Assembly (NCBI RefSeq): GCF_000293885.2
Contig: NZ_CP010945.1
Location: forward strand, 3,182,001 to 3,246,000
DNA length: 64,000 nucleotides
Direction: 5' to 3'
DNA from: Pseudomonas fluorescens NCIMB 11764
Lineage (GTDB): Bacteria > Pseudomonadota > Gammaproteobacteria > Pseudomonadales > Pseudomonadaceae
Shown here: piece by piece, positions 1 to 9,381 of the stretch
How positions within the stretch are numbered: the first letter of the stretch is position 1
How the letters are laid out: each line of letters starts with the position of its first letter
Made by a program: the position numbers and the translations under genes
The notes under the pieces: generated by a model
Seen by the model: the letters and a program-made list of their open reading frames with translations, nothing else
Told to the model about the DNA's origin: nothing
Database searches by the model: none

Positions 1-1916
1 GCGGTCGTTTGCTGGTCGGTGTCGATGGCGATGCCCAGGCCGAGCGTCTGGTGCGTCACGCCAGCCGTGTCGCCCAGCGTCGGCATCTGCCGTGGAGCCT
101 GGTGCATGTGGACAACGGCAGCGTGCGTGATGAGCAATCACGCCTGCGTCTGCAAAGTGCCCAGCAACTGGCCGAACGCCTCGGCGGTGAAGTGGTGTTG
201 CTGCGGGCCGGTGAGGTGGCGAAAACCCTGATTCAGCACGCCACTGAACGACGTGCCAGCCTGGTCCTGGTCGGCCAGTCCCGGCAGCGATTGCGCCGTA
301 GGCTGTTCGGTGGCGGCCTGGCGGCGCGTTTATTGCGCCATGCACGGGGGCTCGAAATCAACGTCATCGACAGCGATCACGAACAGGATCCGCCACGACA
401 ACGCCCGGTACAGTCGCTGGTGTGGTTCGACTATGCGCTGGCGCTGGTCGCGACCGTGCTCGCCACTGCCCTGGCCTGGGCAGTGGCGAGTGTCTTGCCG
501 CTGCCCAATATTTCGCTGGTGTTCCTTGCCGCCGTGTTGCTGGTGGCGGTGCGCAGCAGCCTCGGCCCGGCGCTGGCCTGTGCTGCACTGTCCTTCCTGA
601 CGTACGACTTCCTGTTCATTCCACCGAATTTTTCCTTCAGCATCCAGCGTGAAGAAGACGTGCTGACCTTGCTGTTCTTCCTGTTGATGGCAGCGCTCAC
701 CGGCAACCTCGCGGCGCGCCAGCGGCGGCAATTGCAGGCCTTGCGCGACACCCAGGAGGAAACCACCGAACTGCTCGACCTGTCACGCAAACTGACGGCG
801 GCCACTGACCGTCAGGCCGTGGTCAATGCCGCTGCCCAGCACCTCGAGGGCTGGAGCGATCTGCAATTGTGCCTGCTCAATCGCGATGGCCAGAGCGGCT
901 GGAAAGTCGAAACCGGCGGCCCGCTGGAGTTTTCCGAAGCCGAGCGCGCGGCCGCCGACTGGGCCTGGCAACACGATCAACCGGCGGGCGCGGGCACCGG
1001 CACGTTGCCGTTCGGGCGTTGGTGGTGGTGGCCGCTGTCGGTGGAAGACGGGCCGCTGGCATTGCTCGGCGTCTGTGCCAAAGAAGGGCAGACCTTGAGC
1101 GGTCAGCGTCGACGGTTATTGACCGCGTTGAGTCAGCCGCTGGCCCAGGCCCTGGCTCGCGCGCAATTGGCCGAAGACCTGGAAGCGGCGCGGCTGCACG
1201 GCGAAACCGAGCAACTGCGCAGTGCCTTGCTGGCGTCGGTGTCCCACGATCTGCGCACGCCGTTGACGTCCATGCGCGGCAGCATCGACAGCCTGTTGGC
1301 GCTCGGCGAGGCGATCCCGCTGGAGGATCGTCGCGAACTGCTCGAAGGCACCCGGGATGAAGCCGAGCGCCTCGATCGCTACATTCAAAACCTGCTGGAC
1401 ATGACCCGCCTGGGCCACGGCGCATTGAAGCTGGCACGGGATTGGGTGTCGCCGGCCGACATTGTCGGCAGCGCCCTCAATCGCCTGCGTGCGGTGCTGG
1501 CACCGCTGCAGGTCAGCACCCAAGTGCCGGCCGAATTGCCGCTGCTGTACGTGCATGCCGCGCTGATCGAGCAGGCACTGGTCAACGTACTGGAAAACGC
1601 CGCGCGTTTTTCGCCACCTCACGGCCGTCTGCAATTACTCGCCGGCGCCGATGACAGCGAGCTGTTCTTCTCGGTCAGCGATGAAGGCCCGGGCATTCCG
1701 GAGGAGGAGCGGGCGAAGATTTTCGACATGTTCTACACCGCCGCGCGTGGAGATCGAGGCGGGCAGGGCACGGGGCTTGGACTGGCGATCTGTCAGGGCA
1801 TGGTGGGCGCCCATGGCGGGCGAATCAGCGTCGGCGACGGTATCGAAGGGCGTGGCACGTGCATCACTCTTCACTTGCCTTTGCAGGAACAACCCGACGT
1901 TGACAGTGAGGGCTGA
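1..1916 (+). CDS. kdpD: Sensor histidine kinase KdpD (5' end outside window)
   Basis: This is the C-terminal part of the osmosensitive K+-channel sensor kinase, an inner-membrane protein that controls the kdpFABC potassium pump. The reading frame is open to base 1. About 635 residues are visible against the usual ~880, so the N-terminal KdpD domain lies outside. Visible in order: the end of a universal-stress-like domain, a four-helix DUF4118 membrane block (about residues 145-240 of the visible part), a GAF-like stretch, a HisKA domain with the phospho-accepting His in SVSHDLRTPLT (codon at 1245-1247), and a HATPase domain with an N box (NVLENAARFSPP), DEGPGIP and GTGLGLAI. kdpE follows 49 bases downstream. 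Identity is firm. Confidence 0.95.
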   Translation, partial: GRLLVGVDGDAQAERLVRHASRVAQRRHLPWSLVHVDNGSVRDEQSRLRLQSAQQLAERLGGEVVLLRAGEVAKTLIQHATERRASLVLVGQSRQRLRRRLFGGGLAARLLRHARGLEINVIDSDHEQDPPRQRPVQSLVWFDYALALVATVLATALAWAVASVLPLPNISLVFLAAVLLVAVRSSLGPALACAALSFLTYDFLFIPPNFSFSIQREEDVLTLLFFLLMAALTGNLAARQRRQLQALRDTQEETTELLDLSRKLTAATDRQAVVNAAAQHLEGWSDLQLCLLNRDGQSGWKVETGGPLEFSEAERAAADWAWQHDQPAGAGTGTLPFGRWWWWPLSVEDGPLALLGVCAKEGQTLSGQRRRLLTALSQPLAQALARAQLAEDLEAARLHGETEQLRSALLASVSHDLRTPLTSMRGSIDSLLALGEAIPLEDRRELLEGTRDEAERLDRYIQNLLDMTRLGHGALKLARDWVSPADIVGSALNRLRAVLAPLQVSTQVPAELPLLYVHAALIEQALVNVLENAARFSPPHGRLQLLAGADDSELFFSVSDEGPGIPEEERAKIFDMFYTAARGDRGGQGTGLGLAICQGMVGAHGGRISVGDGIEGRGTCITLHLPLQEQPDVDSEG

Positions 1917-1965
1917 CAGTGAAGCCTGATACCCTTTGGATTTCTCCATGCCACGATCAGAAACC

Positions 1966-2664
1966 ATGAGCCAGACCGCGACCATTTTGGTCATCGACGA
2001 CGAACCGCAGATCCGTAAATTCCTGCGCATCAGCCTCGCTTCCCAAGGCTATAAAGTGCTGGAGGCCGGCACCGGCACGGAAGGCCTGGCACAGGCCGCA
2101 TTAAACAAACCGGACCTCCTCGTGCTCGACCTCGGTCTACCGGACATGGACGGCCAGCAAGTGCTGCGCGAGTTTCGTGAATGGTCGACAGTGCCGGTGC
2201 TGGTCCTGTCGGTGCGTGCCAGCGAGGGGCAGAAGGTGGAAGCGCTGGATGGCGGTGCGAATGACTACGTGACCAAGCCGTTCGGTATTCAGGAGTTTCT
2301 GGCGCGGGTGCGTGCCTTGTTGCGTCAGGCGCCGGTGGGTGAGGCGCAGCAAGCGGCGCTGGCGTTCGGCCCGTTGACCGTGGACCTGGCCTATCGCCGG
2401 GTGCTGCTCGACGGCGTCGAAGTGGCGTTGACCCGCAAGGAATACGCGGTGCTGGCGCAACTGGCGCGGCACCCGGGGCGGGTGATCACCCAGCAGCAAT
2501 TGCTCAAGGACATCTGGGGGCCGACCCATACCGAGGACAGTCATTACTTGCGGATTGTAGTCGGGCATTTGCGGCAGAAGCTGGCGGATGACCCGACGCA
2601 GCCGCGGTTTATCGTGACAGAGGCGGGGGTTGGGTATCGGCTTTTGAGTGAAGGTGGTCTTTAG
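1966..2664 (+). CDS. kdpE: Response regulator KdpE
   Basis: OmpR-family DNA-binding response regulator, the cytoplasmic partner of KdpD in turning on kdpFABC. An N-terminal receiver domain contains the acidic pocket (VIDDE), the phospho-Asp in LVLDLGLPDMDG and the conserved Lys in YVTKPF. The C-terminal winged helix ends in VGYRLL. The frame extends upstream to a TTG at 1936 and an ATG at 1948. The ATG at 1966 is chosen because the receiver domain begins immediately after it, as in known KdpE proteins. It lies in the same operon as kdpD. Confidence 0.93.
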   Translation: MSQTATILVIDDEPQIRKFLRISLASQGYKVLEAGTGTEGLAQAALNKPDLLVLDLGLPDMDGQQVLREFREWSTVPVLVLSVRASEGQKVEALDGGANDYVTKPFGIQEFLARVRALLRQAPVGEAQQAALAFGPLTVDLAYRRVLLDGVEVALTRKEYAVLAQLARHPGRVITQQQLLKDIWGPTHTEDSHYLRIVVGHLRQKLADDPTQPRFIVTEAGVGYRLLSEGGL

Positions 2665-2690
2665 GGTTTTGTGTTGCTTGATCCGGCCCG

Positions 2691-2783
2691 ATCGCGAGCA
2701 GGCTCGCTCCCACAGTGGATTTAGGTGATCCACAAATTTTGTGTCTACCAAAGATCAATTGTGGGAGCGAGCCTGCTCGCGAT
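2691..2783. repeat. REPIN: inverted pair of REP elements
   Basis: Two copies of the TGTGGGAGCGAGCCTGCTCG unit face each other (2691-2716 and 2760-2783) with about 43 bases between them. The element sits between the convergent kdpE and patatin genes, where it could form a large stem and act as a bidirectional transcription barrier. The same family recurs at 40367, 49989 and 54028. Confidence 0.85.
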
Positions 2784-2810
2784 GGGGCCCTCACATTCAC
2801 TCGAGAAATA

Positions 2811-3851
2811 TCAGGAATCCCGCTCACTCTCGTATCTATCCAACGTATCCCGCGCAATCTCGCGCCCCAGCGCGATCAATTCCGGCGCCTTGTAGAACTC
2901 GAAAAACCGGCACACCCGCTTCGGCACGTTGATCAGGATATCCGGTGGATAACCGGCAATCTTGTACTGCGCCAACGACGTCTGCATCACTTCGAAACTC
3001 TGGTTGATCAAATCCAGCAAGGACGCCGGCCCCACGTTGTCGATGATGAACGAGCCGGTGGCTGACTTCGGCGCGCCATCGCGTTCCGGAGCGGCCGCCG
3101 GTTGCTGGGCTTCGGGTTCGGCGGATTCGATCCAGGGGTTGATCTCGGCCGCTTCTGCGATCAATGCCTCCTTTTCCAGCAGCAGCAACTTTTCCGCTTG
3201 TTTGCGACGGAATGGCAACTTCGAGCCGACCGAGCTCATCAGGCTGTCGAACCGGGTCTTGAACGCGGCCGGGCGCTGGATCACCGGCAGTTGATAGTGG
3301 CGCTGGTTGGTGGAGTTGAGGTTGACCGCGATGATCAGGTCGCAATGGCTCGACACCACCGGCACGATCGGCAACGGGTTGAGGATACCGCCGTCCACCA
3401 GCATGCGATTGCCCTGCATTACCGGCGTGAACAGGCTCGGAATGGCCGCCGAGGCGCGCATCGCCTGGTGCAGGCAACCTTCCTGGAACCAGATTTCCTG
3501 CTGGTTGGTCAGGTCGGTGGCCACCGCCGTGTAGGGGATGCGCAAGTCTTCGATATTGATCTCGCCAACGATCTTGCGGATCTGCCCGAAGACCTTCTCC
3601 CCGCGAATCGCACCCAGTCGAAAACTGACATCCACCAGGCGCAGCACGTCGAGGTAATCCAGGCTCTCGATCCAGTTGCGGTATTCATCCAGTTTGCCGG
3701 CGGCATAAATCCCGCCAACCACGGCGCCCATCGAACAACCGGCGATGCAGGCGATGTCGTATCCACGCCGCTCGATCTCTTCAATGACACCGATATGGGC
3801 ATAGCCCCGGGCTCCACCGGAACCCAGCACCAATGCGACACGCTTTTTCAT
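2811..3851 (-). CDS. Patatin-like phospholipase family protein
   Basis: Predicted 346-residue serine lipase or esterase of the patatin/RssA type. The oxyanion loop SGGARG is at residues 11-16. The nucleophile elbow GCSMG puts the catalytic Ser at residue 40, and the DGG motif puts the catalytic Asp at 153, so the Ser-Asp dyad is intact. The C-terminal third (about 200-346) is charged and has no motif I recognise. The ATG at 3851 is preceded by GAGGGCGATTC; an in-frame extension to 3890 has no ribosome site and would precede the domain. There is no signal peptide, so it is probably cytoplasmic. The natural substrate cannot be read from sequence. Confidence 0.88.
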   Translation of the reverse strand: MKKRVALVLGSGGARGYAHIGVIEEIERRGYDIACIAGCSMGAVVGGIYAAGKLDEYRNWIESLDYLDVLRLVDVSFRLGAIRGEKVFGQIRKIVGEINIEDLRIPYTAVATDLTNQQEIWFQEGCLHQAMRASAAIPSLFTPVMQGNRMLVDGGILNPLPIVPVVSSHCDLIIAVNLNSTNQRHYQLPVIQRPAAFKTRFDSLMSSVGSKLPFRRKQAEKLLLLEKEALIAEAAEINPWIESAEPEAQQPAAAPERDGAPKSATGSFIIDNVGPASLLDLINQSFEVMQTSLAQYKIAGYPPDILINVPKRVCRFFEFYKAPELIALGREIARDTLDRYESERDS

Positions 3852-4072
3852 GAATCGCCCTCGTCTGACAAGGTTCAACAATGCACCCAACGAGGGGCGT
3901 GCTTCAATCGCTAAGGTCGTTCAGCAGGGTGAACGCGTCGTTTTTTCGACACTCCATGGCGGCAGATGGTTATTCTCGCGAGCGCTATAGTTTCCGCAGC
4001 GGGCCAAGGCACTTTTCACGCGCCGGACCGTCTTACCTGCACGACTGTTTACCTATCTTTGAGGTGTGAGTG

Positions 4073-4351
4073 ATGAAAGCCTGGATCTGTGTGCCTTTGA
4101 TTGCGCTGGCGCTCGCCGGTTGTGCCGGCAAGACTGCGTACCGTGACAGCTGCGGTAGCGGGATCGATGCCGCGTGGCGTGAGCTGGACCTGGCCAAGGC
4201 CGAAGGTTTCGCCGGCACCGTCAGTTACTCCAAGGCCCTGTCGTTGCTGACCGGCGCCAAGACCCAGCAGCAATTCGAAGCGTTCGAAGGCTGCACCAAG
4301 AAAGCCGAGAAGGCGCGCTTTTATATTCGTGAATCACGCGCCGGGCGTTGA
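4073..4351 (+). CDS. Small lipoprotein
   Basis: A 92-residue protein with a type II signal peptide. MKAWICVPLIALALAGC gives a lipobox (LAGC) with the lipidated Cys at residue 17, so it is expected to be anchored in the inner or outer membrane. The mature part is short and charged, with two further Cys (in DSCGSG and EGCTKK) that could form a disulfide. GAGGTG lies 6 bases before the ATG; an overlapping GTG at 4070 is also possible. Function unknown; similar small lipoproteins are common in Pseudomonas. Confidence 0.8.
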   Translation: MKAWICVPLIALALAGCAGKTAYRDSCGSGIDAAWRELDLAKAEGFAGTVSYSKALSLLTGAKTQQQFEAFEGCTKKAEKARFYIRESRAGR

Positions 4352-4393
4352 GGCATGATGTAGGCATCAGTAATTCGATTCAGGGAGCAAACG

Positions 4394-5161
4394 ATGTCTG
4401 CCTTGGTTGATCGGTTAGTGGCCCATGTTCTGGGCCTGGAAGTCCGCCTGCTGTCGTGTCAGGCACGTTTGAATGCCCGCACCGATCCGGAAGCGTTGCA
4501 TGATCTGCGCACTACGGTTCGCCGTTTGCGCAGTCTGCTGCGGCCGTTGCGCGGCTTGCCTGGGGTCGAGCAGCTGGAAGTGGCGGCGTCCCGGGTCGGT
4601 GACCTGACCACGCCGTTGCGCGATCGCGAAGTACTGGCGGCGTATTTGCTCGAGCACGATCAACCCGAGGCAGCGCAACGTCGCATGGCGCAGATGGCCG
4701 TGGCCTATCCGGCGGTCGCGGCAAGCACCGAGCTGGCGCAGTTGCTGATGATTTTCGACGCCTTCCCGCGTTTTCTGCGGGCATCCCAGCGACAGGGGTT
4801 GCTCAAGGGACTGCGCAAACGCATCGAAAAGCGCCTGGGCAAGCAGTGGAAAAAACTCGATGAGGCTTTGCACGACCCTGCCCATGATCGCCATCGACTG
4901 CGCTTGTTGATCAAGCGTGTACGGTATGGCATCGAGGCCTACCCTGAACTGGACCGTTTGCCGAAATCGGCCTTGCCGAGGCTCAAGTCGGCTCAGGCGG
5001 CCTTGGGGGATTGGCACGATTGCTGGCAATGGCTGGCCCGGGCCGAACACGAAGCGGATCTGCAACCTTGTGTGGCCGTGTGGAAAACCACCATGGCCAA
5101 GGCCGAAGGCCGTGCCGACATTGTTCTCGACAAACTCAGCGCCGCCTGTTTCAAATCCTGA
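4394..5161 (+). CDS. CHAD domain-containing protein
   Basis: A 255-residue all-helical protein of the CHAD family (conserved histidine alpha-helical domain). Members are associated with inorganic polyphosphate, binding it through conserved His and basic residues. Visible hallmarks are LHDLRTTVRRLRSLLRP near residues 35-53, the repeated basic helices (LLIKRVRYGIEAY), and LGDWHDCWQW toward the end, which is the typical LG-x-x-x-D signature. No CYTH domain is fused. The start is supported by CAGGGAG upstream. It follows the lipoprotein gene by 43 bases in the same direction. Confidence 0.88.
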   Translation: MSALVDRLVAHVLGLEVRLLSCQARLNARTDPEALHDLRTTVRRLRSLLRPLRGLPGVEQLEVAASRVGDLTTPLRDREVLAAYLLEHDQPEAAQRRMAQMAVAYPAVAASTELAQLLMIFDAFPRFLRASQRQGLLKGLRKRIEKRLGKQWKKLDEALHDPAHDRHRLRLLIKRVRYGIEAYPELDRLPKSALPRLKSAQAALGDWHDCWQWLARAEHEADLQPCVAVWKTTMAKAEGRADIVLDKLSAACFKS

Positions 5162-5180
5162 AGCCACCACGGCCCAGCAG

Positions 5181-5262
5181 GAGCCGCCGAAGGCTGCGAT
5201 CTTTTGATCTTTTGCGTCGTCATTCACGCCAAAATCAAAGGATCGCAGCCTTCGGCCGCTCC
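5181..5262. repeat. Inverted repeat, GGCTGCGATC family
   Basis: GCCGAAGGCTGCGATCTTTTGA and its inverted partner (GGATCGCAGCCTTCGGC) flank about 18 bases. This is the second repeat family of the window, also found at 11272 and 48669. It follows the CHAD gene and may end its transcription. Confidence 0.7.
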
Positions 5263-5377
5263 GACAAAGAGTGTGTACATCGGCTCATCTGTCAGTGCTT
5301 TTGGCCAGAATAAGCGCTGTGCCATCCTCGCTGGCTGGTTAACATCGCTTCATTCCATTTCTGCCCTTGAGGTTTTC

Positions 5378-6175
5378 ATGCGCTTTTCCGATCTGCTCGA
5401 CGCCGTCCGCAGCCAGCCGCTGGAGCTGTCTATTCCGGCCGAATGGGCGCAGGGGCGTGCCAGCTTCGGCGGTCTGGTCGCGGCTTTGCAATACGAAGCC
5501 ATGCGCGCACGGGTGCCGGTGGATCGTCCCGTGCGCTCGCTGGCGATCACCTTTGTCGGGCCCGTCGAACCCGAAGTGCCGGTCAGTTTTGAAGTCGATG
5601 TCCTGCGCGAAGGCAAGGCGGTCAGCCAGGTGCTGGGCCGGGCGATGCAGAAGGGACAAGTGGTGACGTTGATCCAAGGCAGCTTTGGCGCCTCGCGGCC
5701 GTCCGAAGTGGCCGTAGCCGCCACGCCGGCTCCCGACATGAAGCACTGGGACGACTGCCAGGAGCTGCCGTATGTCAAAGGCATGACTCCGGAATTCATG
5801 CGCCATCTGGCGATGCGCTGGAGTGTTGGCGGCCTGCCGTTCACGGGCAATAAATCCCGCGAGATGGGCGGCTGGGTGCGCTTGCGTGGTGATGTGAAGG
5901 AAGAGGCGGTCACTGAGGCGCATATCCTGGCGTTGGTGGACGCCTGGCCGCCGGCGTTGTTGCCGCACCTGAATAAAGTCGCGATGGGCAGCACGCTGAC
6001 CTGGACCATCGAATTCGTCCAGCCGTTGCTCGAGCTCAGCACCCTGGACTGGTGCAAATACCTCGTAGAAATCGAACATGCCGCTGACGGCTATGGTCAT
6101 GCGGCCGCGAAGCTGTGGAGCGCGGACGGTCAGCTGATCGCCATGAGTCGCCAGACCGTGACGATTTTTGCCTGA
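5378..6175 (+). CDS. Thioesterase family protein (double hot-dog acyl-CoA thioesterase)
   Basis: A 265-residue protein read as an acyl-CoA thioesterase of the TesB-like double hot-dog type. The first half has AEWAQGRASFGGLVAAL followed by beta strands typical of an N-terminal hot-dog (VRSLAITFVGPVEPEVPVSFEVDVL). The second half has VDAWPPALLPHL and the closing DGQLIAMSRQTVTIF that ends many members. The ATG at 5378 follows TTGAGG; the open frame upstream to 5204 runs through a repeat and is discarded. The acyl chain specificity is not evident. Its stop abuts the stop of the convergent DUF962 gene. Confidence 0.82.
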   Translation: MRFSDLLDAVRSQPLELSIPAEWAQGRASFGGLVAALQYEAMRARVPVDRPVRSLAITFVGPVEPEVPVSFEVDVLREGKAVSQVLGRAMQKGQVVTLIQGSFGASRPSEVAVAATPAPDMKHWDDCQELPYVKGMTPEFMRHLAMRWSVGGLPFTGNKSREMGGWVRLRGDVKEEAVTEAHILALVDAWPPALLPHLNKVAMGSTLTWTIEFVQPLLELSTLDWCKYLVEIEHAADGYGHAAAKLWSADGQLIAMSRQTVTIFA

Positions 6176-6541
6176 TCAGTGACGACGGTGGCGCTCACGC
6201 CAGGCGCGCCACCAACCGCCGCTGAGGAAAAAGCGCGGAAAGGTCAGGAACTGCTCGACCAGCAGGCGCGACACCGCATCTTTGCGATCACTGAACGGCT
6301 CGGAGGCCTGCGCCTCCAGGCTGTGACCGTGGCGTTGCAGGCCCAATGCAGCGAGCAGGCCGATGATGCCAATCGCGAAGTTTGCAAAGCTCAGGCTGAA
6401 CACCCCGCACACCAGCAGCAGAAACGCCACGATGAACAGCGGCACGGCAATCAGGTGCAACACCAGATTGGCCGGGTGCTGGTGGTTGTCCGGGTACGCG
6501 CGCCATTGCCAGGCGGGAAGGTTGGGGTGACGTTTGCCCAT
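6176..6541 (-). CDS. DUF962/Mpo1-like membrane protein
   Basis: A 121-residue protein with two predicted membrane helices (about residues 27-49 and 53-70) preceded by NHQHPANLVLH. That matches the H-x-x-P-x-N-x-x-x-H pattern of the DUF962/Mpo1 family, whose yeast member is an iron-dependent 2-hydroxy fatty acid dioxygenase. A further His pair (RHGHS) follows the helices. The ATG at 6541 is preceded by GAGGATCAG; the 33-residue extension to 6640 is unsupported. Enzymatic activity in bacteria is inferred only from the family. Confidence 0.65.
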   Translation of the reverse strand: MGKRHPNLPAWQWRAYPDNHQHPANLVLHLIAVPLFIVAFLLLVCGVFSLSFANFAIGIIGLLAALGLQRHGHSLEAQASEPFSDRKDAVSRLLVEQFLTFPRFFLSGGWWRAWRERHRRH

Positions 6542-6678
6542 GATGCTGATCCTCGATCCATGTTGAACACATGATTGAAGAATAGGCGTGGCATGGGCGG
6601 GCGGCGAATCAAGGATGGCTATCGCAGTGATAGGTGCCATGGTCAGAATTGATGTTGATTGAGCCGGCGATGGGGCCC

Positions 6679-8160
6679 TTACAGCTTGAGCAGCCCTATG
6701 GCCTTGCTCAACTCCCCGGCCAACGCCGCCAACTCATGACTGGTCGTCGCCGAATCCACCGTCTGCTGCACCGTGTTCTCGGTCACATCGCGAATACTCA
6801 CCACCGCCCGGTTCATCTCTTCCGCCACCTGGCTCTGCTGTTCGGCCGCCACCGCGATCTGCGTGTTGCTTTCACGCATCTGCGCCACGGCGCTGGTGAT
6901 TTCCACCAACGCGGCGCCGGCCTCTTGAGCCTGTTGCACGCAGTCGTCGGCCTTGAACGAGCTTTCCTGCATGAAATCCACCGCATCCCGGGTTCCGGCC
7001 TGCAACGCCGAGACCATCAGGGTGATTTCGTCAGTCGAGGCCTGTACACGTTTGGCGAGGTTGCGCACTTCATCGGCGACCACCGCAAAGCCACGTCCCA
7101 TTTCCCCGGCCCGGGCCGCTTCAATCGCCGCGTTCAGCGCCAGCAGGTTGGTTTGCTCGGCGATGCTGTGGATCACATTGACCACGCCGTTGATCTTCTG
7201 ACTGTCCTCGGCCAGACGCTGAATCATCTCGGCCGTTTGCTGTACGCCAGTGGACAACCCGGCAATCGACTTCTGCACGCGACTGACCACTTCCTGACCG
7301 CTGCCGGCCAAGGTGTCGGCGGTTTGCGAGAGGTCGCGGGTGGCGCCGGCGTGCTGGGCGATGTGATAGACGGTGGCGGTCATTTCGTTGATCGCCGTGG
7401 CGGCCTGGTCGGTTTCGCTTTGCTGACCGAGCATGCCGTGACGGACCTCGTTCATGCTCGATGCCAGGCGCGCCGCGCCGACATCCAGTTGCCGGGCGGT
7501 GCTGGCGACAGTGGTGACCACCCGTTGATAACCGGCCTGCATGGCGTTGAACGCGCCGGCCATCTGCCCGACCTCGTCGGTGCAGGCCAGCGGCACACGG
7601 GCAGACAGATCGCCGGTTTTTTCAACGTGGAGCATCACGTCTTTCAAAGTGTTGAGCTGGCTGAGCAAAAAACGGATCAACAGTTGCGACGCTCCGAGCA
7701 TCGCCAGCATCAGGATGAACACCGCCACCGCGTAATTGGCGAAACGCTCGCCAAACACCTGGGTCAGGCTCGCGCCATGAGCGATCACTGCCACCTGCTG
7801 ACCATCGGCGCGCGTGAACACTTCCGCGCCCATCAGCGGGTTGTCGCCAAACAGCGGCATCGAGTTGATCTTGACCCAGCCGTTGGCATCCGCCAATTCC
7901 AGCACGGGTTGCTCGTTCAGCAACGGCGCCTGCCCGCGGCTGAACGTCAGCAGGTTATCGGCCTTGGGCAGCGCCTGCCCGGCAGGCCAGGCGTTGAGCA
8001 ATCGCGCCTGCGCTTGAGCAGACGCTTGAGCAGCCTGACTGCGGGCCTGCTGTTCGAGTTGTACGGCGTACAGCACCAACAACAGGGTGGTGACGAAGGC
8101 GACAGCGTTGACCGCCCAGAATTTATATTTCAGCGAGATGTTGCTAAGCCAGGCACCCAT
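6679..8160 (-). CDS. Methyl-accepting chemotaxis protein
   Basis: A 493-residue transmembrane chemoreceptor feeding the CheA/CheW pathway. Order: TM1 (about 14-34), a short periplasmic sensor of about 110 residues, TM2 (about 145-170), a HAMP-like linker, and a long coiled-coil signalling domain. The hairpin tip is [21 protein letters not shown] ([20 protein letters not shown]) followed by [15 protein letters not shown]. No C-terminal NWETF-like CheR tether is present. The ATG at 8160 begins just before TM1; an upstream TTG/ATG pair (8196/8190) would add 10-12 residues and cannot be excluded. Ligand unknown. Confidence 0.92.
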   Translation of the reverse strand: MGAWLSNISLKYKFWAVNAVAFVTTLLLVLYAVQLEQQARSQAAQASAQAQARLLNAWPAGQALPKADNLLTFSRGQAPLLNEQPVLELADANGWVKINSMPLFGDNPLMGAEVFTRADGQQVAVIAHGASLTQVFGERFANYAVAVFILMLAMLGASQLLIRFLLSQLNTLKDVMLHVEKTGDLSARVPLACTDEVGQMAGAFNAMQAGYQRVVTTVASTARQLDVGAARLASSMNEVRHGMLGQQSETDQAATAINEMTATVYHIAQHAGATRDLSQTADTLAGSGQEVVSRVQKSIAGLSTGVQQTAEMIQRLAEDSQKINGVVNVIHSIAEQTNLLALNAAIEAARAGEMGRGFAVVADEVRNLAKRVQASTDEITLMVSALQAGTRDAVDFMQESSFKADDCVQQAQEAGAALVEITSAVAQMRESNTQIAVAAEQQSQVAEEMNRAVVSIRDVTENTVQQTVDSATTSHELAALAGELSKAIGLLKL

Positions 8161-8339
8161 GGAGGTCTTCTCTGATAGCGGAAACAGCATTGGCAAGGTG
8201 CCAGCATTGTGCCGCTACCCGAGTCGGCGGATCTTGATGTGCATCAACATTCCCGACCGTGTTCCCGCGCAGGAATTGCGGGGCGTAATGCGCTATCCTT
8301 CGCGCCTTCAAAATTCCCTCGCTACAGGATTCCGCCCCC

Positions 8340-8870
8340 ATGAAAGCCGCACTCGTCGAACTCATCAGCAAAATCAGCTCCGGGTGCATGAGCGAAGACG
8401 AAATCCTCAAGGTCGCTGACGAAGCGGCCCAGGCCTATGCCGATCCAGAGGCTTTTCTGACGGCCAATCCGGACATCAACTACGACGACACCTTCCCGAT
8501 TCCGTTGGGCGAATGGGTGGTCGTCGGCAGCCTGCCGGAAACCGTGCTGTTCCAGGCTGACACCTATATGGACTTGTTCGCGCAGATCGTCGCGTCGTTC
8601 GGCCCGGGCGTGGATTTCAACATCAAACCCAAGCAACTGGCCAAGACCGAAGCGCTGACCGCGCTCAATCGCATCCAGGTACAGATGGGCAGCATGAACA
8701 AGGAAAACGGCGGCTACACGCTGATGAACTTCAGCCAGTTGCTGGACGACGAACTGCAAGTGGTGCTGGTCTACGGCAACGACGTGCCGCGTGTGCTCGA
8801 GTTGTGCGCCGAGGTCGGCATCGCGGCCGCACCTTCCCTGGAAGCCCTGAAAGTGGCGATCCACGTTTGA
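8340..8870 (+). CDS. Conserved hypothetical protein (176 aa)
   Basis: A soluble, acidic 176-residue protein with no signal peptide or membrane segment. I do not recognise a domain. It is leucine- and acid-rich, with an amphipathic N-terminal helix (about 1-35), a strand-rich middle around PIPLGEWVVVGSLPE, and a C-terminal region (DELQVVLVYGNDVPRVLEL) that reads like an alternating beta/alpha unit. Codon use resembles its neighbours, so it looks like a resident gene. It stands alone, flanked by a divergent chemoreceptor and a downstream membrane mini-protein. Confidence 0.75.
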   Translation: MKAALVELISKISSGCMSEDEILKVADEAAQAYADPEAFLTANPDINYDDTFPIPLGEWVVVGSLPETVLFQADTYMDLFAQIVASFGPGVDFNIKPKQLAKTEALTALNRIQVQMGSMNKENGGYTLMNFSQLLDDELQVVLVYGNDVPRVLELCAEVGIAAAPSLEALKVAIHV

Positions 8871-8936
8871 ATAAAACGGAACCCTGACAACGGCCGGCTA
8901 TCCTAAGAGTGCACATCACTCTTAGGGAGCGACACC

Positions 8937-9128
8937 ATGGGTTCCACGTTCAACGGCCTGGTTGGCCTGATCATTCTTGCCCTGGACATCTGGGCAATCA
9001 TCAACGTGCTGAAAAGTGGCGCCGACACCGGGATGAAAATCGTCTGGGTCCTGCTGATCCTGCTGTTGCCGGTCCTGGGCCTGATCATCTGGGCCATCGC
9101 CGGGCCGCGGGGCAACGTGCGAATCTGA
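8937..9128 (+). CDS. PLDc_N-type small membrane protein
   Basis: A 63-residue protein made of two membrane helices (about 6-25 and 33-55). It matches the N-terminal membrane module of cardiolipin synthases (PLDc_N): an N-terminal helix, WAIINVLKSGADTG, then VWVLLILLLPVLGLIIWAIAGPR. No catalytic HKD domain follows, so this is a stand-alone membrane module of unknown role. The ATG at 8937 is preceded by TTAGGGAGCGACACC, a good ribosome site. It has its own short leader after the 8340 gene. Confidence 0.8.
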   Translation: MGSTFNGLVGLIILALDIWAIINVLKSGADTGMKIVWVLLILLLPVLGLIIWAIAGPRGNVRI

Positions 9129-9146
9129 CCCCTAAACACCGCCAAA

Positions 9147-9237
9147 CCTGTGGGAGCTGGCCTGCCAGCGATGGCATCACTGCGGAGTCTCTGATAGACC
9201 GCAGCGATACTATCGCTGGCAGGCCAGCGCCCACAGG
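9147..9237. repeat. REPIN (GAGCTGGCCTGCCAGCG variant)
   Basis: CCTGTGGGAGCTGGCCTGCCAGCGAT at 9147-9172 is inverted at 9211-9237, with an internal GCGGAGTC/GACCGC arm in the loop. It is a sequence variant of the TGTGGGAGC REP family and lies between the PLDc_N gene and speE. Confidence 0.8.
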
Positions 9238-9381
9238 TTCGGCGTCGAGCCGTCAACTGACGTTCGACCTGTCATCTTCCGCGACGTAGAATGCGCGCCT
9301 TTCCCGGGCAATCGAGCTGATCGATTGGCCTTCATGGGCGGGTAACCGTCCGTTGCCACCGCATTCATCGGAGCACTTCCC

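Noticed and set aside
5204..5377. Extension of the thioesterase start to 5204
   Set aside because: The extra 58 codons run through an inverted repeat and the ATG at 5378 has a good ribosome site and the family start.
6634..8175. A 513-residue plus-strand frame over the chemoreceptor
   Set aside because: Shadow of the chemoreceptor gene; the minus-strand protein has TM, HAMP and the signalling hairpin.
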